A stretch of DNA of 24,167 nucleotides from Microbotryum silenes-acaulis (GCA_003665825.1 QPFY01000065.1:1-24167), one strand, 5' to 3'; numbered from the stretch's first letter, positions 9,578-19,870 are shown. The notes: generated from the letters alone by a model not told the origin. A program made the numbers and translations.

Positions 9578-9651
9578 TGCCTGCTACATCCGCCTCTCCC
9601 GCGCGTTGGTCAGATGTATCCGGATCGGAAGCCGAGGACGACATCCAGAAC

Positions 9652-12600
9652 ATGGCCGTCGTCGACGACATGGACGACAACGTCACCGATGAAGAATCCG
9701 CCTCCATCGATGATGCACCTGGGGAAACTCTCCCGGCGTTCGCCGAGCAAGACCGGCACCCAATCACACTTCACGATCTGCACTGTGCGAACAAACACTC
9801 GCGTGGATTTGCACGCATCAAGCATCAGGTTGACTTCCTTGGTCAAGAGGGGCAGTGCCTCAACCTCGACGAGTATGAACCTCCTGACAATTCAGATGAT
9901 CTCAATGACGACATGCACTCCGCTCCCGGTCAGGTTTGCCAACGAAGCAAGGTCTACCTTGACTACGTCTTGGTCGTTGGGGAGCCAGGCCAACCTCTTC
10001 TCGCGACACGAGTGTTGGGGCTCGAGCCGTTCCTGAATCTCCAGCTGAAGAAATGGTTCACTCATCTCAACGTGAAGAAGGATGAGCTCCCGTTTTCAAT
10101 CACGGAGAGGACGTATCGGCTGGGCGAAATCAATATGGGTACCCTGTTCCTCGTTTTGGTTCATGTCGAAGGCTCGGAGGAAGAGATCCACCCGAGGTTT
10201 GAGTCGCTGAAGCGAACTGCGGTGCTCAAAGCGCATGGCGATTCGATCCACGACTATATTGTCGATGATATTCTTTCCGACTCAGTGTGAGCCCTGACGA
10301 TCAACAATACATCATGATAGACGTCTAATCGTGCTTTGGTATTGTCCCTTTCCAGGTTTGCGACTGTTTGCGGCGGCAACAAGAAGAAAGACAAGACCTA
10401 CAAGCTCAACAACGAAAACCTTGTCAAGTTCCAGAGGCTATTCTTTGAGCGCATGCCATTACTTCGGGCCCGACTCGGCACACTTGGCCAGGTCACAAAC
10501 CCGACATTCGTCGTCATTGAATACGGGCAAAACATCTTACTGAGTGACGACACTCCAATCCGCGCCCCGGAGCAAGTGGAAAGCATCGATGATGTGGCAT
10601 ACCAGCTGCAGTCGTATTTTTCGCGCGCATTTCTGCCCAATCCTACTCACATCTCACTTGCGATTGCCACCAACATTGAGTAGGAAATAGGGCTTAGCGG
10701 ATTCAGATGCAAAATGCTGGAGCTTACATCTGGATTCCAACATGCGGAGCATTCTACGAGGAAGTGGATGACTATGGGCACACGACAGAGCACCCTCTTG
10801 GAGTTCTAATCGACCACCAATCGATCAATTCCCGCACTTTTCAAACTCCGTCAAAGGTGTGTCGTCACCCTCTCGCTTTTTCGGCGGTTTACGGGAACAT
10901 GTCCGTGAGTCTTATGCATGTACAGAGCGCTGAGTGCGACCTACGCATTCTGACCGATCATGTCATGCACACAGGGCCCTTCTGTGGCCATCTCGATCAT
11001 GAAAGGTGTCGATGCAATCAATACAGCTCTCAATCGGCAGATTCCACCCGTTCAAGCCACCTCGTCCAACCTTTACAACCTCAGCGCCAAGGTATTGCGT
11101 CCCAGCATACAGCATTCACTTGTTGCCAAAGGCGAGATGACTGCAGCGTTCGGACATACAGGGTCGGGACTCACCGCTGCGGCAAGGAAAAGAATTGATG
11201 ACAAGCTTTGTGGTCAGTAGGCCACTATGAGGTCTTTTTTTGAAATCAAAATGTAACTCACTGAAGCCATGCATCATATTTGTGCAGACATGAGAAATGG
11301 CACTGCGAAGATTGAGCTGCTCGACGAGGTCAAGTCCACTCTCACCAATAGTGATCTTAGCGGCATGCGCTACGAGATGGGATACCGATTCAACCTTACC
11401 GCCTTGCAAGATGCAAATCGAAATTGGCAGTAAGCACACCTACCATCACTCTTGCCTGCAAACAAAACTATCAATTGACAAAAACATACTTGCAACACAA
11501 AGGTACATATGCGACAACATGATAGGGCCTGCCGCAGTGCTTGTCGTCAACAACATTGTCGAGGTGTCAAGCGTGTTTGCGTACTTCACCACAGACGTAA
11601 GTACAGCGTCCCGGAGCAACATGCAGTGCACGAACAATTCACCGTGTACCAAAGCGGCTCCAGGCGGGCCTTGACGTTGTGCCAAACACTTGGTCAAATG
11701 GGTTTGTGCATGCCCAATTCCCCATGCACAAGCTCTAGGCAAAACACTTGCGCGCACCTAAGTTGGATGCTGTGCACACGGAATTCACCATGAGGCTCCT
11801 CCCAACAACTCGCAGCTTTCGCTCCTGGTTCGCTTCACTGACCAATTGGTTTCAACATCCGTAATCCTCCAGGTGTTTCCGGGTGCCTACAAGCATGTCT
11901 TCACCTTGCTGCTTGACATCATCACCCACCATGCTACTGTCCGGAACTCCACAGGAACGAGCTCGCCCGGAGCGCGCGAAGCGGTTGCTCTGTGCGAGCG
12001 TCTGGTCCACTATTCCATCAGTGGGCACCCCAAAACCATCACAAACGTGTTCAAGAACACAGGAGTCGTCAAATCAATCCAGGTTTATAGATTTCCTTTC
12101 ATTGACAAGAGCGTTCTCGACTTGGCCACTGGCGCCTTGAACGGTGAAGCGTACTTTTATGTGAGCGAGGCCCGGCGCCTCTTGGGCGACCAGGTTCCTC
12201 GATTTGGACACGTTGACGCCGTTGCGTGAGTTCATTCTAACGTCCAAGGTCACACAAAGAAATGATCACTGACTTTATTGCATGACAGCCGTACCTATGG
12301 GGAGCCCGCCGGAAAAAGCGCAGCTCTAAAAGCGCACCGAGAACTAGTTCTTAGTGCGGTCTTTGGCGGCGCCCTTCTCAGTGGTGCTCCGCGAATTCCG
12401 CCCTCGCAGGTCCGCGAGCGAATGAAGGTGACACACCGTCAGAAAGATGAAGCAAATGCGCGACTGCCTACTGACAGGGACCCATCTTGAAACGGACAGA
12501 TTGTTGTCACTGAACTCATGGACTTCGTCTTACTTGAGTATACACAATACCTGGCAAAGCAAATGCGAGACCACGCAATCAAGGCGGATCGCGTGGAGCT

Positions 12601-14613
12601 CGACGGTTTCATACGGATCAACCGTGTCAATGCAGGAGCCGAAGCCATTGAGGTGGAGCAACATCGACTTGCAACTCGACTTGAAGCACAGCTCCAAGCG
12701 GTTTCCAGCTGGGAGAAAGATCCGACCGGACAATGGTCGCCATTTGAAACAAAGTGCGTACTTGCCCAATGACTATAGATGGCCCTGAGCTTATTGTATA
12801 CTACAACTTCCTCGGACTGCACAGACGACTGTCAATAGTGATGGACGCCTTTTCGGACAATCCTACAATTGACTACAATGCGCACATCAACGGGAGCATC
12901 TCGGTCTTTGCGGCAAATGCGATCGACCGCTTAGCCATGCGCCGAAATGGAGGCGCGGTCTTCATCGAAAACCAGCTAGGAACCTTTTCAACAACCGCCA
13001 TTGCCTACGAACTTCTACTCATTGCCTTTGGGAAAGATCACCCGTCTATCAAAGGTCTTGCAAAACCCAGCCCGCACAATGTCGGCAATCCACCTCACGC
13101 CAGGTGGATGTCGGGATTCCGAGAGATCGGACCTCCTTTTGGGATCGACCCGGACGCCAAATCACAGGCAAACAATCATAGCCACTCGACGTAAGTCTAA
13201 ACCCTGTACTGTACACCGCCTTCTTGGCACAGGCGGTGCACGGTCAATCCTCCATGCACCGCGTTCCAGCATTTCCGTGACCAACAATCCGCGGTCGGTT
13301 GTTTGACGAGTGCAGCACGAATTCCCTGTGCACTGGAACCCCTCTGAAGTCGGGCGCTTCCCCACCTTCTGAAACCTTTTTACTTGATTGCTGATACCAA
13401 TAATCTTATGACATCAGTCTTTCCGAGCTCAACCCTTCGGTGCTTCTCACCCTTGTTCAGGAATATATTGTCGAACACAAGATCCACTGGTTCCCAATTG
13501 CCAAGCCTTATGGGACTGGCAAATTCACCTTGCTTTGCTGCAACTATCGCAAAGTTGCTGAGGCATCCTCAACACGTCGTCCAGCACCCGCAGCAGCAGC
13601 AATGATCATCGACGACGAGGCCGACAGCGAGGAAGAAGAAGACACAACTCCGGACCCTCAAGCATATTTTGGCTGTCCGCTGTTTGACACTCAGGAGCCC
13701 TTGCTGCTTGGAACATTCAAGGGTGATTTTCGTCGCCTGGTCAACACAATTGGACAGAAGGACAACATGGGAAAACCATGCTGGCGTACTCAGTGGAACT
13801 TCATGCTCAATCATTTTGACTGGAACAAGCCCGAACACAAGGTGAATCCCTCCCCAACTTCTACTCCCTTTTGCGACATTGACCAAAAGTGACATGTTTG
13901 TCCCTCAGTACTTTGCCATTCTTGCATTGTGCTACACGGCCCCCACTGATCATCAAACATGGCCCGTTGTTGCAAAGGCTCGTCCTGAAGCAGCCAAAGT
14001 TGTAGGTGACCCCATGCTGCGCCAGAGCTCAAGATAAAGAGCTCAAACTACCTCCTGGGTCCTTACCCACAGGGCAACCACAATGCACCAACAGACAGTG
14101 TTGGGCCCGCATCAAAGCCTCCCAAGTCAAGACCTCGTTTCCAAGTCGTCTGGGTCCTCATTGGATATCTGATGTACCGCTTTGATCCAACGATCCGGTA
14201 CCCACGCTCTACGCCTTATGAAGACGTTTCAGCACTGTTTTCATACTTTGCAGACCGATTCCAGCTAAGCTCCCGACTCTTCTCTCAAATAAACCCGCTC
14301 AACCTCAACAGTGCAACAGGATATCTTCATTTATATGATTCATCTCGTTCCAAACCTGCACTGCCGGTCATTGGTGGCATTCGTGATGGGGGTGTCCTTG
14401 TGACAACCAATCAAGCCAGCCCAAGCGACATCAGAATCAGGTAAGCTGGGTGGTATACTTTCCTGTAGGCAGCTGCCTGCAAGATCACTGAGACTTCATC
14501 ACAGACTGGCAGCATTAGAGCATGCATGGACAAATGGAAACTATCAACAGCTGCTGGTTCCGTTTTACGGCAGCCAATCCCAGGCGATGCTCGATGATTT
14601 TTTCAATGTTTAG
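9652..14613 (+). CDS. Gene 2: large protein of unknown function
   Basis: Exons: 9652-10286, 10356-10680, 10707-10856, 10975-11212, 11288-11429, 11503-11596, 11873-12225, 12289-12427, 12500-12753, 12825-13190, 13418-13841, 13909-14001, 14073-14440, 14505-14613; about 1229 residues. All junctions are GT-AG and in phase except 10681-10706, which is unresolved. The open frame extends left to an AG at 9577, so the true start may be in an upstream exon; ATG 9652 is a fallback. The N-terminus is acidic (DDMDDNVTDEESASIDD), and a second acidic run, IIDDEADSEEEED, lies near residues 963-975. I see no transposase DDE pattern, P-loop, helicase motifs, zinc finger or membrane segment. Segments such as GYLMYRFDPTIRYP and KYFAILALCYTAPTDHQTW look globular. 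It is divergent from gene 1 and probably its functional partner; the product is not recognised. Confidence 0.7.
10287..10355 (+). other. Gene 2 intron (69 bases, ordinary)
   Basis: The donor GTGAGC lies at 10287 and the acceptor TTTCCAG ends at 10355, giving a phase 2 junction joining DSV to FATVCGGNKKK. Other ordinary introns of gene 2 by the same criteria: 10857-10974 (118), 11213-11287 (75), 11430-11502 (73), 12226-12288 (63), 12428-12499 (72), 12754-12824 (71), 13842-13908 (67), 14002-14072 (71), 14441-14504 (64). None holds a 24-base palindrome. Confidence 0.75.
10681..10706 (+). other. Unresolved 26-base junction in gene 2
   Basis: Good coding reads up to GAG at 10680 (ISLAIATNIE), then TAG follows; good coding resumes at ATG 10707 (MQNAGAYIWIPTC) in another frame. 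Dropping exactly 26 bases restores phase, but they do not begin with GT. In-phase GT alternatives upstream are GTGGCA (10594) and GTGGAA (10576), which would discard coding-like sequence. Options are a real weak-donor intron, a disabling mutation, or a sequence error. Confidence 0.5.
11597..11872 (+). other. Gene 2 expanded intron (276 bases)
   Basis: The donor GAC^GTAAGT and the acceptor ATCCTCCAG give phase 0 on both sides, joining residues FAYFTTD to VFPGAYKHVF. It is about four times the usual length and carries three tandem palindrome units. Confidence 0.8.
11626..11795. repeat. Three 24-base palindromes in tandem
   Basis: Copies at 11626-11649 (one arm mismatch), 11706-11729 (perfect arms) and 11772-11795 (right arm decayed) are spaced 80 and 66 bases apart. 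The cores CGAACAATTC, TGCCCAATTC and CACGGAATTC agree. The spacers also share an AAACACTTG run (near 11684 and 11743), so the repeated unit may be longer than the palindrome. Confidence 0.85.
13191..13417 (+). other. Gene 2 expanded intron (227 bases)
   Basis: The donor TCGAC^GTAAGT and the acceptor ATGACATCAG give a phase 2 junction, joining NNHSHST to LSELNPSVLLTLVQEY. The extra length is accounted for by a segment with two 24-base palindromes. Confidence 0.8.
13236..13333. repeat. Two 24-base palindromes, 74 bases apart
   Basis: Copies at 13236-13259 and 13310-13333 both have perfect GTGCA and TGCAC arms around N14. Their cores are CGGTCAATCC and GCACGAATTC. They lie in the expanded intron of gene 2. 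Confidence 0.88.
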
Positions 14614-14775
14614 TCAAGCAGGCCTGTAACCAGTTCCTTTTTATATGGACACTTTCCAAATACCAAATGCCAAATCCCCTCACCAGTTGCCCGCCAGCTC
14701 TCCACGCGCTTGAGGCTGACCCTTGCAAAGGGGCTCACGCGAGCACCTTTCGTATAGGGGTGGGCCTCACCTATC
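14614..14775. other. Spacer 3' of gene 2, right end of the central unit
   Basis: This short region follows the gene 2 stop codon and runs up to where the direct repeat begins (14776). It probably holds the gene 2 3' UTR. I find no inverted match to 4425-4701 and no obvious target duplication. Confidence 0.5.
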
Positions 14776-15139
14776 CACTTGTCGGTCGCGGTTGCGGACA
14801 CGGCGGTCTGCGGTACGGACATGGCTGGGAGATGTTCGCACACTGTCATCCGACCCACGCCGCTTCGCTCGCTCCGACATGGTCTGTGACGAGAGACAAG
14901 TGGCTGTATGAATTAAATCTTGTTTATACATCATTACATCAAAGAATTTCTAGAGATCATCCTCGAGTGGTGATTTTGCAAGTCAAAGGCCATGTATAGT
15001 ACTAGAAAGCCATGAACGTCGGACGATCGAGTGTTGTCGCCGACAGTGCTAACGCGGCCAAGTTTCTCTGGGCACCATCACCCTATCCCTTTACTATTTC
15101 AAAGGAAGACCTTTTAACCGACCAAGAGTCGTCAGATCA
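14776..15139 (+). repeat. Near-identical direct repeat, right copy
   Basis: It matches 239-603 with two substitutions, in the same orientation, starting at tccacttgtcgg. It carries only the right half of the inverted repeat found intact at 214-290. At 15139 the match to the left copy becomes diverged. The high identity compared with the neighbouring family sequence points to a recent duplication or gene conversion. Confidence 0.85.
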
Positions 15140-15339
15140 AATCCACAGAGCACTGCAATCATTGTTGAACATGTCCGAACTTGTCTGCAGAGGACTCGAA
15201 ATCTCGACCGCCGGATCTTCTAAGTTTTCACCGACAATCTAACGGAAGGAACCTACTCTCAATCAGGTTTCCCGCCATTTGATACCATTTAAAAGCCCAA
15301 TCGCTATCACAGCATTGCGGTCTGCAAGAGATAGTCGCA

Positions 15340-15398
15340 GTGCAGCATGAAACTCCCGGGCACTGAGAGTTGGGAGTACAGCGTGGAACTTCATGCAC
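15340..15398. repeat. Two degenerate copies of the palindrome outside the central unit
   Basis: Bases 15340-15363 have GTGCA, 14 bases, then GGCAC (one mismatch in the right arm). Bases 15376-15398 have GTACA and TGCAC arms at 23 bases. Cores contain GAAACT and GGAACT, as in the 9519 copy (CAAACT). They are weaker than the intronic copies. Confidence 0.45.
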
Positions 15399-15460
15399 CG
15401 AGCAACCCTGAGGCCAGAGCGCTGAACCGAGATCGGATCCGAAACGAGATTCCCATTCGG

Positions 15461-15490
15461 AAATCGTCGGAAATCGTCGGAGATCGTCGG
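15461..15490. repeat. Three tandem 10-base units
   Basis: Units AAATCGTCGG, AAATCGTCGG and AGATCGTCGG lie head to tail within the replaced segment upstream of copy B. This is a simple microrepeat. Confidence 0.85.
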
Positions 15491-16799
15491 GCTGGCGGCG
15501 CGGCGTGGGGCGGTAGACTTGCAGTGGTTTGTGTGCAGGTCAGATCGAAGAGGTCTCTTCTTGCCGGCTCTGTAGAAGGAGTGTCATGCTTGCCCACTCG
15601 TTTGTCAATACTACACAAACCGCTCAGCATCACGGAGAAACTCGACAAAAATCGTACTCGGACTGTAGTAGCTCGATTTTAATGGTCAAGAAAATGCAGA
15701 AATGCTCGTCCATGACGTCTCACCGGGACAACGATACTACAGGCGGCTTGGACAGACTCAACAGTATGCTGGTACATTCACCACAGGGCCGCAATCCAGT
15801 CAAAAACAGCGGTTTTAGGTACATCGCTTTGGGATCTCGCGTGCTCAATCAGCTGATTGGCTCGGCTTCAGGTTCGCGCGCGCCAACGCTCCTTTCCCTC
15901 TCCCCACTCACTTCTCACTCGCAACCCTTGACTCGACTCGACTCGGCACTGATCGCACCACGCCACACCTCGACGTCACATGCTTTCCCATCGTCACATG
16001 CGCCATTCAATCCGCAAGATGCAACTCGATCTCTCTCACCTACAGCTCGACGTGTCACCTCAACCCGACTGAGGCGGGCCCGGTGCGACGTCGCACAACA
16101 CGATTAACGACCTGTCCAACATTGCCACCGTACAACTGAAACTGCACCCTGAGAGGGCGTGATTACTTCCAGCAGCGTGCTAGCTCACGTCGATGCATCG
16201 CTCGAGCGTCCTCGGTCGGACACGTGCCCGGTCAGCGCACCGCCTCGATCACCCCAATCGCCCACAAGCTACTCGACCCATGAGTGTGGTGAGTACTTCA
16301 CTCAGATAGTAGTCAGCTCTCACCCCATTCGCTCACCCCATGATCGTCTTTGCTGCTCAGCACTCTAGTTTAGATCGCGCGTTGGCCGACTCGCTGGCAT
16401 CCGAGCCTGGCACCATACTACTCTGTGACTTGTAGGACCATAGTCTGCGCATCTGTCATCAGCACCATCGAAGACATGATCAGCCTTCTTGAGGTCTCGC
16501 ATCGATGCACACATCACTTGGTCCTCGTCGCCCCATCTCGAACACCACTGTCGACCTGTGCCGATCTCCTCCGCCACCCCCACATCGTAACGTCAACCGA
16601 TCACACGAACGCAATCCCTCACATCTTTATCTTAATCGAATCGAAGAGAATCATCGACGCGGCAAGCTCGGGATTTGTCCCAACATTTGTTGCACGACCC
16701 GACTGATTTCGTCGATGTGCAGTCCGAGACGTTCATCGGCTCGAGCACCTTCACCTGTCTCGACCGCGCCGCGAATCACTCAATCTCCCGCGCTCTCAT

Positions 16800-18350
16800 C
16801 CAGCTCGTCGAGTCATCCGTTCAAAGCCACTACGCCTCAACATCTCGTGCTAAATATCCACATTCCCGCTCGCCCTGGACACCATTCAACTCGATCGACC
16901 TTGCACGCTGGCTTTCAACCTCGTCGATAGCACCATCCAATCAACGTTCCTGCGACACTCTCGATGTTTGCCGCGTAATGCCTCATCGCTTCCCATCTTA
17001 CTCAAACTCCATCCTACGTTGCGCACGTTGAACCATCCAGTCACGCCTCGGGCTTTTCCGCACCATTCGGCGCTCGTTTTCGGCGTTGGACCGTGACGAT
17101 CTTGCGCACTCACAATCGATCTCGGCGATTCACTTGACCAGCTTGATACGGGCGACCACCATCCGACCTCTGCAAGTTGCACATTCGTACCCGCTTCAGC
17201 AACCCTGGTCATGCGGTCATGGACTGCAATCGGCGTCGCATGGCGCTCCATCTCCTCTCGTTTCGCTTCTTGCACTCACCTCGCTGGGTGTCGACGAACT
17301 CGTTTGGCAGTCACAAAGCGAGCAAACATCCGAAAGGTCAGTGCGGCCCTTCAACCTGAAGTTCTTACCTCTTTTCACACCTCGTGTTGAAAGTTTGTGC
17401 ACTCTTGCTTATGTTTGACTTTTCTTTCGCTCCACCAGGTCTCAGACTCCGGCCTGCGCTTAAGTCGACTCTTTAAACTGCGACTCGCTCGAAACCGTTT
17501 CTAGCTCTCATGGATGAATGAGCGTCGACTCTTTCGGATTGAGAATCGAGACCTTTTCGGCGAAACTTGCTTTGCTCGACCTCGACCTCCTCTCGATCGA
17601 CCCTGACCTCAAAACTCAACTCGGTGCAATAGATCGCTCGTCAAAGAGCGTGCAAGCTCTTATCTTTGCCGCTGCTGCCTCCGCCACCCACGACTCGATA
17701 TTAGCCGACCTATCGCACCACTCGACTCGACTCGTCTTTCTTTCACTGCACGAAGACACGACGACGCAACGCTTTGCTGTCATGGTGAGACGTCACTTGC
17801 TCGGTTCATGCGGCTCGACCTTGCTCGACCCGGCACTTGACGTGTTACGCGGAGGCGGCTGAGGCAAGCATATAACCCATTCAGCAACTGTAACACCCTC
17901 ACGATCATCAATCGGAACGACTCGATAACGAGCTCGAAGGTAGCTACAGTTGCGTCCGGGCTATGTCGATTGCTCACTCGAGCCATCGCGACCGGAACTG
18001 CTCGACCTCGGACGACTCGCTCAGACCGCCCACAGTGAGCTGTTTCGATCTGGGCTCTGGCTTTCGATTTGCACTCCTTGCTGATGAGACGAAGATATGC
18101 CGTGTCACCGCGTACTGCAGATCGTTGGTCACGGAAGACCTCGAATGGGAGCGCTCCCTCAAATGGAACTTCGCACCCACTCGCTCACACGCTCGCATAG
18201 CCCACATCCGAGTTAGTACATTACCATCCCTCGGTTTCTCTTGCGACAAGGTGCAGACTAGTTTCGGCCTTCTTGCCACGGAGGTTAGCCGGAGATCCTA
18301 GCTCGCCCAGCAGCTTTGGACACGCTGCGTGCGAATTGCTCCATCGCCCG
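16800..18350 (+). repeat. Internal 1.5 kb unit, copy B unit 1
   Basis: Landmarks lie at about 16860 (attcccgctcg) and 17117 (cgatctcggcgatt), with an intron at 17337-17438 whose donor GTCAGT and acceptor ctccaccag are intact. Bases about 16990-17361 are nearly identical to the corresponding blocks of A and C, keeping the 13 bases that A lost. The exon after the intron codes a stretch like ALLDLDLLSIDPDLKTQL. Confidence 0.65.
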
Positions 18351-19870
18351 CTCTCGTCATTCAGCTCGCCAAGGCAACACAGACCGTCTACGTTTCATCC
18401 CATGGCACCTCAACAACCCACCTTCCCGCTCGTCTCCTTGCCGTTCAAGTTGACCGGACTTGCACGCTGGCTTCCTACCTCGTCGATCGCACCGACCAAT
18501 CGACTTGCTGGCAAAGCTGTCAAGATTCCCCACGGAACGCCTCCTCATCCGTTCAAATCTTACTCGAGCACCGTCCTACGTTGCGCACGTTGATCCGTAC
18601 AGCCAGGACTCGCTTCCTCAGGCCACTCGGCGCTCGAATCCGGTGACGATCCGTCGCAGTCTCAATCGACCTCGGCGATTCGCTCGACCAGCTGGATATG
18701 TGCGATCAACATCCCACCTCTGCGACATGCACGATCGTAAAGTCCCTGGTCATTCGGTCGTGGACTGCGCTCAGCGACGCACAGTGCTCCTTCCCTTTCG
18801 CCTCGCTTGTTCATGCACTCACCTCGCATGTGTCGACCAAGTCGTTTGGCGGTCATTGAGCGCGCGTACGTCCGCAAGGTCCGTGCATGCCTTCAACCTG
18901 AAGTGCTTTCCTCCCTCCACACCTCGTGTTGCAAGTGTGTGCACTATCGCTCATGTTTGACGGTTGATTCGCTCCACCGGGCCTTAGTTTCTCGCCTGCG
19001 CTCAACTCGACTCTTTGGACTCCGAACCGCTTGCAACCGTTTTCAGTCCGTCTCCCGGAAGAATGGTCGTCGACTCTTTCCAATTGAGGTTCCAGTCGTT
19101 TTCGGCGGGACTTGCTCTGCTCGACTTTGATCTCCTCTCAATCGGCCCTGACCTCAAACTCAGTGCGATAGATCGCTCGTTGAGGACGGTGGAAGCTCGT
19201 ATCTTTGCCGCTGCTGCCTCGGCCACCCAAGACTCGATATTCGCCGATCCCTCGCACCACTCGACTCGACTCGTCTTTTCTCTCACTGCACGAAGACACG
19301 ACGACGCAACACCTCTCCGCCATGGTGAAACACCACTTGCCCGGTACGTGCGGCTCGACCCTACTCGACCCGGCACTTGGCGTGTCACCCGGAGCCGGCT
19401 AAGGCAAGCGGAACCCATTCAGCAACTGCAACACCCTCACCATCACCAATCGGAACGACTCGACGACGAACTCGAAGGTATCTACATATACGTCCGGGCT
19501 ATGTCAAGTGCTCCCTTGAGCCATCGTGACCGGAACTGCTCAACGTCCGACGACTCGCTCAGACCGCCCACAGTGAGCTGTTTCGATCTAAGCTCTCGCT
19601 TACGACTTGCACTCCTTGCTGATGAGATCGAGATTTGCCGTGTCACCGCGCACTGCAGATCGTTGATCACGGAAGACCCGGAATGGGAGCGCTCACTCGA
19701 ATGGAGCTTCCCTCGCACGCCCTACATTCGAGTTGCAAATCACCCTTCCTCGATACTTCTCACGACGAGTCTCGAACACGATTGCGTCGAGATGGGAGAT
19801 CCGCATTGCCTCAAGCAGTATAACCCCGTGTCGGCTGCCCCGCGAATCACTCACCTGCCCGCCCTCGTGA
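18350..19870 (+). repeat. Internal 1.5 kb unit, copy B unit 2
   Basis: Landmarks lie at about 18420 and 18665. The intron donor is at 18879 (GTCCGT), but the ctccaccag acceptor reads ctccaccgg, so it is lost. The following exon, from about 19015, keeps the family segment DFDLLSIGPDLK. The unit is about 1.52 kb long. Confidence 0.65.

Larger units (their letters stand above)
15140..15866. other. Upstream region of copy B with a replaced segment
   Basis: Bases 15140-15332 are related to 604-780 of copy A. Then about 530 bases (15333-15866) match neither A nor C, and the match resumes near 15867 in what corresponds to intron 1 of copy A. The replaced piece removes the position of exon 1 and its ATG. 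It contains two degenerate copies of the 24-base palindrome (15340-15398), three tandem 10-base units at 15461-15490, and an open frame 15347-15682 (111 codons, start MKLPGTESWEYSVELHAPSN). That frame is too short and unsupported to call a gene. Confidence 0.5.

Noticed and set aside
13508..13530. P-loop-like PYGTGKFTL in gene 2
   Set aside because: The Walker A pattern needs GxxxxGK followed by S or T; here F follows K, and no Walker B partner was found.
4425..14775. Terminal inverted repeats of a cut-and-paste transposon
   Set aside because: I compared the ends of the central unit by eye and found no inverted match or target duplication; the flanks are not contiguous in other copies either.
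214..14790. Helitron with TC start and terminal hairpin
   Set aside because: The boundary begins with TC next to a hairpin, but Helitrons carry the hairpin near the 3' CTRR end, and no Rep/helicase motifs are present in either gene.
239..15139. Direct repeats as LTRs of a retrotransposon
   Set aside because: No primer binding site, polypurine tract, reverse transcriptase or integrase signal lies between them, the blocks do not show TG...CA ends, and related upstream sequence continues beyond them.
15347..15682. Small gene of 111 codons upstream of copy B
   Set aside because: There is a clean ATG and stop, but no recognisable similarity, no conserved context and a microrepeat within it; not enough to call a gene.
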